Shown: positions 1 to 8,109 of the stretch, piece by piece
Position numbering within the stretch: position 1 is the stretch's first letter
Layout: each line of letters begins with the position of its first letter
Source of the DNA: DATCHW01 sp036508135
GTDB taxonomy: Bacteria > Bacteroidota > Ignavibacteria > Tepidaquicellales > Tepidaquicellaceae
Assembly: GCA_036508135.1 (NCBI GenBank)
Contig: DATCHW010000305.1
Coordinates: forward strand, 119,944 to 183,943
Length of the DNA: 64,000 bases
Direction: 5' to 3'
Notes under the pieces: model-generated
What the model was told of the DNA's origin: nothing
Databases searched by the model: none
What the model saw: the letters and a program-made list of their open reading frames with translations, nothing else
Made by a program: the position numbers and the translations under genes

Positions 1-1045
1 CATTTGCATCTACACCACCCGATAAAATCTTTCCGCTGTGCGGAATCACGGTGTTATGTGCCCGTGCGAGACGTGTGATACTATCAAGTAGTATTACCAC
101 ATCCTTTTTAGCTTCTGTTAATCTTTTTGCTTTTTGTAATACCATCTCTGATACCTGTACGTGCCTTTCCGGCGGTTCATCAAACGTAGAACTGATAACT
201 TCAGCCCTTACGTTACGCTCCATATCCGTTACCTCTTCAGGTCTTTCGTCTATGAGCAGAACTATCAGGTGTACTTCAGGATGGTTTCTTGTAATACTGT
301 TTGCTATCGTCTGCAGTATTATGGTTTTTCCGCTCTTCGGCGGAGATACTATTAAACCTCTTTGTCCTTTACCCACAGGTGTAAACAGATCCATTATCCT
401 CATCCCGTATTCGGTAGGGTATGATTCTAATGTGAATTTTTCAGTCGGGTATAAAGGCGTGAGGTTATCAAACAAAATTCTATCCCTGATCGTATCCGGA
501 TCTTCAAAATTTACTTCCTCTACTTTTAATAAGGCATAAAATCTTTCGCCTTCTTTTGGTGGTCTCACCTGTCCGCTTACATAATCTCCAGTTCTTAGAA
601 GGAACTTTTTAATTTGTGAAGGCGATACGTAGATATCGTCTGTAGAAGGGAGATAATTGTAATCTGCGGAGCGTAAAAATCCATATCCGTCCGGAAGTGT
701 CTCAAGTACGCCGGCGGCAAATGCGAGCCCGTCTTTTTGAGTCTGGGCTTCGAATATTTTTAATATAAGTTCCTGTTTCTTTAAATCGCTGTATCCTGTT
801 AGCTTCAATGCTTTTGCAATTTCTATAAGGTCAACCACTTTTTTGGATTTAAGAACTTCCATATTAGAAGCATCTTTATCATGGCTTGTGCTCTTGTGTT
901 GGACCGGTTCTTTTGGCGGCGGCTCTAAATAGGGCTTATCTTTTTTATCGTAATCTTTTTTGTATGATTGTTTTTTATCGGATTCTTTCGGTTCAGACTC
1001 TTTTTTTACGAAGTCTTTCTTTTCGACTTCCTTTTTTTCGTCCAT
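1..1045 (-). CDS. rho: Transcription termination factor Rho (3' end beyond window)
   Basis: This is the hexameric RNA-dependent ATPase that ends transcription. Reading the minus strand from the ATG at 1045 gives about 348 residues before the window edge, so roughly the last 70-80 residues are missing. In order I see a Lys/Glu/Asp-rich, probably disordered leader of about 50 residues, a Rho_N-like helical segment (MEVLKSKKVVDLIEIAKAL), a cold-shock RNA-binding domain (GYGFLR, then DDIYVSPSQIKKF), the Walker A loop (SPPKSGKTIILQ), and the ATPase core with LLIDERPEEVTDM and VVILLDSITRLARAHN. All are hallmark Rho motifs. The charged leader is longer than in E. coli Rho, as is common in Bacteroidota. 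It is monocistronic as far as visible; the next gene upstream is on the same strand about 200 bases away. Confidence 0.97.
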   Translation of the reverse strand, partial: MDEKKEVEKKDFVKKESEPKESDKKQSYKKDYDKKDKPYLEPPPKEPVQHKSTSHDKDASNMEVLKSKKVVDLIEIAKALKLTGYSDLKKQELILKIFEAQTQKDGLAFAAGVLETLPDGYGFLRSADYNYLPSTDDIYVSPSQIKKFLLRTGDYVSGQVRPPKEGERFYALLKVEEVNFEDPDTIRDRILFDNLTPLYPTEKFTLESYPTEYGMRIMDLFTPVGKGQRGLIVSPPKSGKTIILQTIANSITRNHPEVHLIVLLIDERPEEVTDMERNVRAEVISSTFDEPPERHVQVSEMVLQKAKRLTEAKKDVVILLDSITRLARAHNTVIPHSGKILSGGVDAN

Positions 1046-1253
1046 TGTGTTTTCCTTTTTTTTTGGTGCCAATTCTTTGATGTGTTATTTAATGGTTTTT
1101 AAAAATTGTTTCGCAATTAGTTAAGTTCTATATGTTTATTATGTTTAACTATTTCACTAATTACCTGAAGTTTATAACAGGCGTGTTAAACGATGCATGA
1201 TAATCTATTATAAATGTTGATAAGTTTCAAGTGATAAATGAAATTTTTAATTT

Positions 1254-1805
1254 TCAATTAAGTTCAAGTAAAACATACATTAAAAGGGTCAAAGTGAAAC
1301 CGTCTTTTATTTCTCTACGTTTTATCATTTCCTTAATATACTCTTTTTTGAACCATTTTGTTTCGAGAATCTCGTTCGTATCCGTATGGTCAGAGATTTG
1401 TTTTACTTCTTTAATGTGGTAGCAGTGAAAAATTTGATTACTGCACCCAATCACCGGATAGTAATTTCCGAGATATATTAAATTACTTTTTTCGGCTTCG
1501 CATCCTGCTTCTTCTTTCAATTCCTGGATTATACAATCGGAGTGATGCTGTCCGGGAGGGACTGTCCCCGCAGGCACTTCCCATCCGGTAAAATCCGGAA
1601 CATACCTGTAACTTTTTACAAGTATTATTTCACCTTTATCATTTTCTGCAACTGCACCAACTCCGGCTCTGTAAAAATCCAGTGCTTCAAATTCAATTTG
1701 CTTTCCGTCGGGCAATATTATCTGGTCTATATTCAGATTTATCCAGTTACCTCTGAATCCGGGCTTCGTTTCAATCACTTTCCAGTGTTTTTTATCGTTT
1801 TTCAT
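1254..1805 (-). CDS. NUDIX hydrolase (ADP-ribose pyrophosphatase-like)
   Basis: This 183-residue protein probably hydrolyses a nucleoside diphosphate linked to another moiety; ADP-ribose or a sugar nucleotide is plausible from its similarity to the ADPRase branch. The NUDIX box lies at residues 80-102: an AGTVPPGQ start, then QELKEEAGC. The metal-binding EExG core is intact, while the usual Arg is Gln and the first Glu of the box is also Gln, so the box is slightly degenerate. An N-terminal beta-sheet (ETKPGFRGNWINLNIDQI) resembles the dimerisation region of ADP-ribose pyrophosphatases. It starts 11 bases downstream of the icd stop on the same strand, so the two are probably cotranscribed. 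The exact substrate cannot be told. Confidence 0.88.
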   Translation of the reverse strand: MKNDKKHWKVIETKPGFRGNWINLNIDQIILPDGKQIEFEALDFYRAGVGAVAENDKGEIILVKSYRYVPDFTGWEVPAGTVPPGQHHSDCIIQELKEEAGCEAEKSNLIYLGNYYPVIGCSNQIFHCYHIKEVKQISDHTDTNEILETKWFKKEYIKEMIKRREIKDGFTLTLLMYVLLELN

Positions 1806-1816
1806 TATTATCTAAA

Positions 1817-3157
1817 TCAGTTGTTAAATGTAAAATTCTCTATTATATGCTTTCCGAATTCTGAGCAGGTTATCTTTGTAGAGCCGAATATCTGATGTGC
1901 AAAGTCTGCAGTAACATATTTACTCTTTATTGATTTTCTCAAACCTCTTTCAATCAGTTTTGCCGCTTCCTTCCAGCCCATATATTCGAGCATCATTTTT
2001 GCGGATAGAATAAGTGATGAGGGATTTGCAATATCCATACCTGCGATTGTCGGCGCCGTACCGTGTGTGGCTTCAAATACTGCGTGTCCTGTAACGAAAT
2101 TAATATTTGCACCAGGAGCTATTCCTATTCCGCCCACCTGTGCAGCGATTGCATCAGAAAGATAATCTCCGTTCAGATTCTCAGTTGCTATCACATCGAA
2201 ATCTTCAGGATATAAAAGAACAAGCTGAAGTGCATTATCTGCAATTGAATCTTTTATTATCAGTTTATTTTCGGCAATAGCTTTTTCCTTTGCGTTATCG
2301 GCAGCATCCTTGCCTTCTGATTCCTTTATTTTCGCCCATCCCTGCATAGTGAATACTTTATCTCCGAACATTTTTTCTGCCGTTTCATAACACCAGGCTG
2401 AAAATGCTCCCGAAGTGAATTTCATAATATTGCCTTTGTGAACAATTGTTATAGATTTCCGTTTATTCTCGAGTGCATATTTTATTGCAGCCAGCATCAA
2501 TCTTTGTGTTCCTGTCTTTGAAATTACTTTAATGCCGACTCCGACAAGAGTATCCTCTTCTTCGGGGAAGCCTGCCATTTTCAAAAACTCGTTTGATTTT
2601 TCTTTTGTTCCGAATCTTATCTTTTCGAATTCCTTAGGGAACTCTTTTTCAATAAAACCCAGTACCTTTTTATTATCATCCGTACCTGCCTTGAATTCTA
2701 TTCCTGTATAAATATCTTCTGTATTTTCCCTGAAAACCACCATATTCACTTTATCGGGTCTTCGCATAGGCGTTTCAATACCGCCGTAATATTTCACGGG
2801 TCTGAGGCAGACATATAAATCGAGGATTTGCCTTATAGTGACATTAAGCGAGCGGATACCTCCGCCGATGGGGGTAGTAAGTGGACCTTTAAGTCCTATA
2901 TGGTATTCAGAAAAAGCCGCAACGGTTTCCCCGGGAAGCCATGTGTTGAATATTTTAAAAGCTTTTTCACCTGCAAAAACTTCGAACCATTCTATTTTTC
3001 TTTTTCCGTCATAAGCTTTATGGACTGCCGCATCAATCACTGCCTGTGCAGGTTTCCATATATCGGCACCGATACCATCTCCTTCAATAAAGGGTATTGC
3101 AGGATTATCCGGAACAATCAATTTCGCATCCGCAACTGTCACTTTTTCACCGCGCAT
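1817..3157 (-). CDS. icd: Isocitrate dehydrogenase, NADP-type (first of two)
   Basis: A TCA-cycle enzyme that oxidatively decarboxylates isocitrate to 2-oxoglutarate. At 446 residues it has the length of the E. coli-type homodimeric enzyme. Visible motifs are FIEGDGIGADIW near residue 24, the substrate loop GPLTTPIGGGIRSLN at 91-105 (Ser103 corresponds to the phosphorylatable Ser113 of E. coli), VVFRENTEDIYTGIE, the metal-binding NGDYLSDAIAAQVGG, and HGTAPTIAGMDIANPSS. The first ATG at 3157 is taken; it follows an AT-rich leader without a clear ribosome site. A second, distantly related isocitrate dehydrogenase lies at 13.3-14.7 kb, so the genome carries two types. Expression or kinetics would be needed to say which is the main TCA enzyme. 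Confidence 0.95.
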   Translation of the reverse strand: MRGEKVTVADAKLIVPDNPAIPFIEGDGIGADIWKPAQAVIDAAVHKAYDGKRKIEWFEVFAGEKAFKIFNTWLPGETVAAFSEYHIGLKGPLTTPIGGGIRSLNVTIRQILDLYVCLRPVKYYGGIETPMRRPDKVNMVVFRENTEDIYTGIEFKAGTDDNKKVLGFIEKEFPKEFEKIRFGTKEKSNEFLKMAGFPEEEDTLVGVGIKVISKTGTQRLMLAAIKYALENKRKSITIVHKGNIMKFTSGAFSAWCYETAEKMFGDKVFTMQGWAKIKESEGKDAADNAKEKAIAENKLIIKDSIADNALQLVLLYPEDFDVIATENLNGDYLSDAIAAQVGGIGIAPGANINFVTGHAVFEATHGTAPTIAGMDIANPSSLILSAKMMLEYMGWKEAAKLIERGLRKSIKSKYVTADFAHQIFGSTKITCSEFGKHIIENFTFNN

Positions 3158-3255
3158 AAAATATATTCAAATTGGATTTTTAATAAGGTATCAATTTATC
3201 TAATAAAACAAAAGAAAAACATATAAAATTTAATATAGTAATCTAATCTCCTGAT

Positions 3256-3546
3256 ATAAATTCCCCCCTTAGAAAAGGGGGATTAAAGGGGGTTGTTATT
3301 TCTCCTCTGTTTATGAATCTCCCAGCCTGTCCCTAGCCCTCGGGAGGAGATAACATTCACTCCCCATTCAAGGGAGGGATTAAGGGTGAGGTGGATCTGA
3401 AATATTCCCACTTTTTTCAAAGGGGGGACCTGGGGGTTTCTTCTCCCCTTCTTGTCATTCCAGCCTCCAAGCTGGAATCCATTTCCCATGTTGTTCTTCC
3501 TCACTCTCTCACTTCTTCACTTCCTCACTTCTTCACTTATTTACTT
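3256..3546. repeat. Composite intergenic repeat cluster
   Basis: The 490-base gap between icd and the next gene is packed with short repeat motifs and holds no convincing gene. A C-run/G-run hairpin (ccccctt/aaggggg, 3264-3281) is followed by a related G-run block near 3409-3438. A perfect hairpin with arms attccagc and gctggaat lies at 3457-3478. Finally 3500-3546 is a run of 'cacttcttcac/cctcac' near-repeats. A related 'outer' block (tgtttatgaatctcccagcctgtccc, shown here only by name at 3309-3334) reappears around 46860. These look like dispersed REP-like elements nested in one another; the 73-residue and 61-residue open frames over them are not believable genes. Confidence 0.7.
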
Positions 3547-3648
3547 TTCTCCCTATTCGTCCGGAACAAACAGTAGAAAAATCCGTAAATAAAATTAAAA
3601 AAAGAAATTAATAATAAACAATTTCATAAAAATAAATTTTATAAAGCT

Positions 3649-4284
3649 ATGAACAGGATAAAGTACTCTTTAATTTTCATATCAGCTTCGCTGATATTTC
3701 TGGTTTCAGGATGCGGAGTTCTTCCGCCGCCGTTTTTTTTCAATAGTTATCACCATTCCGACAGGCATAGAGACAGGGAGGACAGGAAGGTTCATATTAA
3801 TTCAGGAGAAAAATTTCACGAAAAACTTCAAAGCAAAATTCACGATAAGCTTGAAAAAATGAAAATCAAAATTATGAACAAAAATGATTCTCTCGGTGAT
3901 AAAATGAACCGGATGCATGACAGGCTTGAGCATATGCATATCAAGATAGATTCATTGAACAAAGAATTAATTATTTTGAACGATTCATTTCCATCTGACA
4001 TGAATATTGAAATCAATCTGGATAAACTGGATGAAACAATTAATTCTTCATTAGAAGATCTTGATAAAGAGATTGAACTATCCGTAAACGGCTCTCTGGT
4101 GCATCTGGAAGACATGGATATTGATGATAAGGATATGGAAGATTTTGATATTAATCATGATAGTTTTGACATTAAATTTGAAAAAATTGATGGTGATAAA
4201 GTCATGATAATAAAATATTTTGATGAGGATTTGCAAGAATGGAAAGAAATAAAGATAAACATGCCCCGTATAAAAAGTGAGTAG
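3649..4284 (+). CDS. Putative coiled-coil lipoprotein, unknown function
   Basis: A 211-residue protein I do not recognise. It begins with a lipoprotein signal: a basic start, hydrophobic stretch and the lipobox LVSGC with Cys22, so it should be acylated and anchored in an envelope membrane. After a Pro/Phe-rich patch and a His/Asp/Arg-rich patch (HHSDRHRDREDRK), residues about 55-110 are highly charged and heptad-like (KIHDKLEKMKIKIMNKN), suggesting a coiled coil. The C-terminal half is very acidic (EDMDIDDKDMEDFDINHDSFD) before a short beta-like segment (KVMIIKYFDEDLQEWKEI). It stands alone between repeat-rich gaps. A metal- or envelope-stress-related role would be guesswork. Confidence 0.72.
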   Translation: MNRIKYSLIFISASLIFLVSGCGVLPPPFFFNSYHHSDRHRDREDRKVHINSGEKFHEKLQSKIHDKLEKMKIKIMNKNDSLGDKMNRMHDRLEHMHIKIDSLNKELIILNDSFPSDMNIEINLDKLDETINSSLEDLDKEIELSVNGSLVHLEDMDIDDKDMEDFDINHDSFDIKFEKIDGDKVMIIKYFDEDLQEWKEIKINMPRIKSE

Positions 4285-4335
4285 TCCCGATTCTCGGGTT
4301 CATCGGGGGGATCTACGCTGCGCTCCGATAAGTAG
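4283..4335 (+). repeat. Dispersed 'TCCCGAT...ATCGGGA' palindromic repeat, copy 1
   Basis: Starting at the stop of the preceding lipoprotein gene, the sequence reads tcccgattctcgggttcatc and then a GGGG-rich second arm and 'gatctacgct'. The same element, with a tail gatctacgct..gcttcgata, recurs at 13222-13280 (reverse), 15514-15575 (forward) and in part at 51676-51715. The inverted arms (tcccgat / atcggg) would form a hairpin and may double as a transcript end. Confidence 0.6.
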
Positions 4336-4414
4336 TGAGTGGTGCACCCCTTGTCCCTATGCTTGCCCACCATGGTGTGGCTCCAGCGTGGGGACGTTTT
4401 TTATTCTTTCCCTC

Positions 4415-4438
4415 GTTACAATGGTCTACCGTTGTAAC
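4415..4438. repeat. Palindromic repeat gttacaatgg/ccgttgtaac, copy 1
   Basis: A 24-base near-perfect inverted repeat (gttacaatgg tcta ccgttgtaac, one mismatch between arms). An identical copy is at 5964-5987. Both copies sit among 'cacgaag' motifs and near a 'ccagcgtggggacg' block (4383-4396 and 5279-5292), showing that several repeat families co-occur in the same gaps. Confidence 0.65.
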
Positions 4439-4541
4439 GCGTTTTTCAATCATCCTCGTTACGAAGGAACACGAAGTACGAACATAAAGATTCCACTCGT
4501 CGGTGAACAAGCACGAAGAAAAAATCAACACGGGAAGCAAA

Positions 4542-4847
4542 TTATAAATTCACACTGAACGAAATTTTTGTATTCAATGCTGAGAACACTTTTTTTATTG
4601 TTCCAATGGTAATGTTTGTAGAACCCTTTTCAAGTTTAGAAATCTGTGCCTTCTTTACTCCAATTCTCTGGCCTAGTTTTTCCTGTGTTAGATTATTCTT
4701 TAATCGTGCAGTTTTAATTATCTCTCCGAGAATATCCATTTGAAGTTCAAATTCAAATCCGTCTCTTTTGGAATCACCAACTTTTCCAATGAATTTGTCT
4801 TTTACTTCGTCAAGCGAGTAAATTCGAAGTTTATTTTTAGTTCTCAT
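4542..4847 (-). CDS. HigA-like XRE-family antitoxin
   Basis: A 101-residue DNA-binding protein with a Cro/C1-type helix-turn-helix at about residues 40-95 (IIKTARLKNNLTQEKLGQRI, then KKAQISKLEKGSTNI). It lies 5 bases downstream of a RelE/HigB-superfamily toxin on the same strand, the reversed toxin-first order typical of higBA modules. It should neutralise the toxin by direct binding and repress the shared promoter upstream of the toxin gene. The N-terminal 35 residues (SLDEVKDKFIGKVG) are typical of this antitoxin branch and probably carry dimer or toxin contacts. The start at 4847 is the only ATG that keeps the whole domain. Confidence 0.87.
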   Translation of the reverse strand: MRTKNKLRIYSLDEVKDKFIGKVGDSKRDGFEFELQMDILGEIIKTARLKNNLTQEKLGQRIGVKKAQISKLEKGSTNITIGTIKKVFSALNTKISFSVNL

Positions 4848-4852
4848 ATTAA

Positions 4853-5185
4853 TTATTTTAAAAAATAAATTTTTCTTAAATTTTCTGCTTTAATAATTTC
4901 TTTTCCCTGCACTTTGTCTTTCTTTTTTATCAATCCTGTAGCTGCAATAACTAACGTTTTATTGCTTTCTATTTTGTCCCAGAAAGCTAAAAGCCGGTAT
5001 TGTAATTTATTAAACTCAGTTCTAAATTCCCAAATTGTTTCGGATAATTTCTTAAACAGCTTTGGATCATTCAAATACCTTGATTTATTAACATTGTAAA
5101 GTATTTTGTTCCTTGTCTTTTCATCAAGTGTTGATAAAAATTCTATTGCATCTTCAAGAAATTCTACGTCAAATTTAGCATTCAT
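4853..5185 (-). CDS. HigB-like (RelE superfamily, phage Gp49-like) toxin
   Basis: A 110-residue protein with the pattern of the Gp49-like HigB toxins, which are ribosome-dependent mRNA endonucleases. The sequence contains EFLSTLDEKTRNKILYNVN, then KKLSETIWEFRTEFNKLQYR and RLLAFWDKIESNKTLVIAATG, followed by a basic KKKDKVQGKEI tail. 'iWEFRtefnklqYRllaf' is the characteristic core with the conserved Arg residues. It is the first gene of the pair with the antitoxin at 4542-4847. Both are flanked by repeats and a miniature transposon-like element, suggesting a mobile accessory spot. Confidence 0.88.
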   Translation of the reverse strand: MNAKFDVEFLEDAIEFLSTLDEKTRNKILYNVNKSRYLNDPKLFKKLSETIWEFRTEFNKLQYRLLAFWDKIESNKTLVIAATGLIKKKDKVQGKEIIKAENLRKIYFLK

Positions 5186-5292
5186 TATTCTATAAAATTA
5201 ACACCATAACTTAATATAAGTTTCCATAAAAGTAAACTCTAAAAAGTAAAATAAATATTTTCCCCTCGTTCCTACGCTCCAGCGTGGGGACG

Positions 5293-5389
5293 TATTTAAC
5301 CCACAGCTGTCCAAAATAAATTTGGAACTTTAATAAATGTTTAATTTTATAAAAAATATTAATCATTTTGGACAGCTGTGTATTTAACC
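5293..5389. mobile_element. 79-bp MITE-like element with 16-bp inverted repeats and 9-bp target duplications
   Basis: Bases 5302-5317 (cacagctgtccaaaat) are perfectly repeated in inverse orientation at 5365-5380. The bases immediately outside are an exact 9-base direct repeat, tatttaacc, at 5293-5301 and 5381-5389. Perfect terminal inverted repeats, an AT-rich non-coding core of 47 bases and an exact flanking duplication are the signature of a miniature inverted-repeat element moved by a transposase in trans. Nine-base duplications are known for, for example, IS1- and some IS4-family elements; the family is not identified. No transposase is in the window. Confidence 0.85.
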
Positions 5390-5461
5390 ATACAGAGAAT
5401 TATTTTCAGAACTGACATTTTCAAAGAATTTTCATAAATTTAAAAAATTAAAAAAACAAAG

Positions 5462-5878
5462 ATGAGCAAATATATACTGTTTTTATTGTTACTTGTTTTA
5501 ACCCTGCCGGCAAAAATCATCTCTCAGGAAAAAGAGCATCCGATTGATGTCATTATGGATTCCTGTATGGAAAAAGATCCTTCAACATTCGGTTCGATTA
5601 AATGTGTTGAAGAAGCATCGAAGTTATGGGATGCTGAAATTGAAAAATACAATAAACTTCTCCTTGGTATCCTCGACGCTGAATCTGTAAAAATATACAA
5701 ATCTGCACAGGCAGAATGGCTGATTTACAAAGAAAAGGAACTGGCAAATATTGACCGGATCTACTCTCAGATACAGGGGACGATGTTTTTGCAAATAGCT
5801 GCGGGAGAAAAACTCGATATTGTTAAACAAAGAGCGCTCCAGCTACAAAGCTATTACGACGATCTGGAAAAAAATTAA
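5462..5878 (+). CDS. DUF1311/LprI-family exported protein
   Basis: A 138-residue protein with a signal peptide (MSKYILFLLLLVLTLPAKIISQ) and the DUF1311 (LprI N-terminal-like) pattern: two cysteines (SCMEK ... IKCVEEASKLWDAEIEKYY-like) followed by LNKLL-type helices and AQAEWLIYKEKELANIDRIYS. The family is periplasmic, and some members resemble lysozyme inhibitors, but function is mostly unknown. The two Cys residues (about 35 and 49) probably form a disulfide. It stands alone downstream of the MITE and upstream of the suf regulatory region. Confidence 0.8.
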   Translation: MSKYILFLLLLVLTLPAKIISQEKEHPIDVIMDSCMEKDPSTFGSIKCVEEASKLWDAEIEKYNKLLLGILDAESVKIYKSAQAEWLIYKEKELANIDRIYSQIQGTMFLQIAAGEKLDIVKQRALQLQSYYDDLEKN

Positions 5879-6378
5879 AATTAACAGAGGAACAAGAAGA
5901 ATAAACTCGAAGTATCACGAAAAAAACGGAGAATAATCACGAAGTACCACGATGATTTCTCTTGTTACAATGGTCTACCGTTGTAACGGGAGAAATACTT
6001 TCCCAATCGGGAGATGACCCAAGGGGTATTCGGGAAAGAGAAAAAAGGGGGAAAGGCGAGAATAAAAATATAAAAAACGAATATTTTACTGAATTAGAAC
6101 AGAAGTTGGTTGTTTCTTATTCCTTCCATTTAATAAATGTGGAATTCCTCGTGGTGTCCTGACTTACGTTTCCGACAAGAAGGAATCTACTACCTGACAC
6201 GTATCGTTAGGAAACTCCCGACACCTTGACACAAAATGTTATCGTTATGGTCTATGTTTTTTCCATTTCAAACCGGAATTTTTTTCGTATTTTTTTGAAC
6301 TTTTTTCGTAATTTCCGAGTTTTCAAATTTATACGTCACATATTTGAATATAAGTGACTTTTTTTTAAAACGAAATAC
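5879..6378. other. Repeat-rich intergenic region upstream of suf
   Basis: About 600 bases separate the DUF1311 gene from sufB. The first part holds 'cacgaagta' motifs and a second exact copy of the 24-base palindrome (5964-5987). The middle has no readable gene. From 6255 the DNA becomes T-rich on the top strand (ttttttcgtatttttttgaac) and leads into the likely sufB promoter and operator. The short open frames here do not look coding. Confidence 0.6.
5964..5987. repeat. Palindromic repeat gttacaatgg/ccgttgtaac, copy 2
   Basis: Exact second copy of the 24-base element at 4415-4438, again beside 'cacgaag' motifs. Confidence 0.65.
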
Positions 6379-6391
6379 GACTAATTTAGTC
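6379..6391. promoter_or_regulatory. Candidate IscR/Rrf2-type operator of the suf operon
   Basis: The 13-base palindrome GACTAATTTAGTC lies 88 bases before the sufB start. It fits exactly the core GACT-RWWWY-AGTC of the type 1 site recognised by [2Fe-2S] IscR in proteobacteria; the outer flanks match less well. Its place between the T-rich upstream region and the first gene of an iron-sulfur assembly operon is where a repressor sensing cluster status would act. No Rrf2 regulator gene is in the window, so the partner is inferred. Confidence 0.55.
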
Positions 6392-6478
6392 CTGTTTTAA
6401 TTTGATAGAAATTAACGATGAAAACACACGGGAATGAAAAGGAAAAAGATGAACTTAATAACTAAAAATAAATAACTT

Positions 6479-7924
6479 ATGGATGATGAAGATGTAATGC
6501 TGGAAAAACTTACCGGAAGCGATTATAAGTACGGCTTCACGTCGGAATTTGAAACGGATTCTATCGCTAAAGGATTGAATGAGGATGTCGTAAGGTTTAT
6601 TTCGAAAAAGAAAAACGAACCTGATTTTATGCTCGAATACAGGTTAAAAGCATACAGGCACTGGCTTATTATGAAGGAACCGATATGGGCTAATGTCCAT
6701 TATCCGAAAATAAATTATCAGGATATAATCTATTACTCAGCACCGAAGAAAGCAAAGACTTTGAACAGCATCGAAGAGCTCGATCCGGATATAAAAAAGG
6801 CATACGATAAACTCGGAATTCCCCTGGAAGAACAGTTATTTCTTGCGGGAGTTGCTGTTGATGCCGTTATGGATAGCGTTTCGGTTGTTACTACTTACAA
6901 AAATAAACTGAAAGAACTTGGAATTATTTTTTGCTCGATGAGCGAAGCCATTACGGAACATCCAGAACTTATAAAAAAATATCTTGGTTCCGTAGTCCCT
7001 TATTCGGATAATTACTTCACCACTCTGAACTCGGCAGTCTTCAGCGACGGCTCATTTGTTTACATACCAAAAGGCGTAAGATGCCCGATGGAACTTTCGA
7101 CATATTTCAGGATAAATGCGGCAAACACAGGGCAGTTTGAAAGGACACTTATAGTTGCCGATGAAGGAAGTTATGTGAGTTACCTTGAAGGATGCACGGC
7201 ACCGATGAGGGACGAAAATCAATTGCACGCCGCAGTGGTAGAGCTGATAACAATGGATAATGCGGAGATAAAATATTCAACCGTGCAGAACTGGTATCCG
7301 GGTGATAAAGAAGGCAAGGGCGGAGTTTATAATTTTGTTACAAAAAGAGGAATGTGTGCGGGAGTGAATTCCAAAATTTCCTGGACACAGGTTGAAACCG
7401 GCTCTGCTATTACGTGGAAATATCCAAGCTGCATTCTGAAAGGCGATAATTCGGTAGGGGAATTCTATTCCGTAGCACTTACGAATAATTATCAGCAGGC
7501 AGATACGGGTACAAAGATGATTCATCTTGGAAAAAATACAAAGAGCAGGATAGTATCAAAAGGAATCTCGGCGGGATTCAGTAACAATAGTTACAGAGGA
7601 TTGGTACGGGTTGCGGAAAATGCCGAGAATGCAAGAAATTATTCACAGTGTGATTCATTGCTGATGGGTGATAAAAGTGGAGCACATACTTTTCCGTATT
7701 TTGAAATCAAAAACAGGAGTGCTATTGTAGAGCACGAAGCAACCACCTCTAAAATCAGTGAAGATATTTTATTCTACTGCAATCAGAGAGGTTTATCACA
7801 GGAAGATTCAATTGCTTTGATTGTGAACGGATATGCGAAGGAAGTTTTGAATCAGCTGCCGATGGAGTTTGCAGTTGAGGCGCAGAAACTTCTTGCAATA
7901 AGCCTGGAAGGAAGCGTGGGATAA
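6479..7924 (+). CDS. sufB: Fe-S cluster scaffold protein SufB
   Basis: The 481-residue core scaffold of the SUF system, forming SufBC2D, on which [4Fe-4S] clusters are built. Diagnostic segments are RLKAYRHWLIMKEPIWANVH, YQDIIYYSAPK, FSDGSFVYIPKGVRCPMELS, YVSYLEGCTAPMRDENQLHA and VEHEATTSKISEDILFYCNQ. Cys391 in QCDSLL corresponds to the key acceptor Cys405 of E. coli SufB. The protein is of full family length. It is the first gene of sufBCDSET, which reads in one direction to 12.6 kb; the candidate operator at 6379-6391 precedes it. An in-frame upstream start is excluded by a stop just before the ATG. Confidence 0.97.
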   Translation: MDDEDVMLEKLTGSDYKYGFTSEFETDSIAKGLNEDVVRFISKKKNEPDFMLEYRLKAYRHWLIMKEPIWANVHYPKINYQDIIYYSAPKKAKTLNSIEELDPDIKKAYDKLGIPLEEQLFLAGVAVDAVMDSVSVVTTYKNKLKELGIIFCSMSEAITEHPELIKKYLGSVVPYSDNYFTTLNSAVFSDGSFVYIPKGVRCPMELSTYFRINAANTGQFERTLIVADEGSYVSYLEGCTAPMRDENQLHAAVVELITMDNAEIKYSTVQNWYPGDKEGKGGVYNFVTKRGMCAGVNSKISWTQVETGSAITWKYPSCILKGDNSVGEFYSVALTNNYQQADTGTKMIHLGKNTKSRIVSKGISAGFSNNSYRGLVRVAENAENARNYSQCDSLLMGDKSGAHTFPYFEIKNRSAIVEHEATTSKISEDILFYCNQRGLSQEDSIALIVNGYAKEVLNQLPMEFAVEAQKLLAISLEGSVG

Positions 7925-8109
7925 AGAGTAAGTAAGTAGGTGAATAAGTGAGAAAGTGAATAAGAGAAAAGAGAATAAGTAATTAGTGGTTGGTGATTAG
8001 TGATAAAACCAAAAATAAAAAAGCAAAAAGAAATAAGAGGGGAAGTGAGTAAGTGAATAATAAGTAATTACAAACAACTAAAGAACCAAACAACAAATAA
8101 CCGATAAAT
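7925..8109. repeat. Simple-sequence spacer in the suf operon
   Basis: The spacer between sufB and sufC is made of imperfect 4- and 8-base units such as gtaagtag, gtgaataa and gtgagaaa. The same type of sequence, in the other orientation, ends the repeat cluster near 3500-3546. No gene or clear promoter was seen. Confidence 0.5.

Noticed and set aside
51..539. Long plus-strand open frame opposite rho
   Set aside because: The minus strand encodes unmistakable Rho motifs over the same bases.
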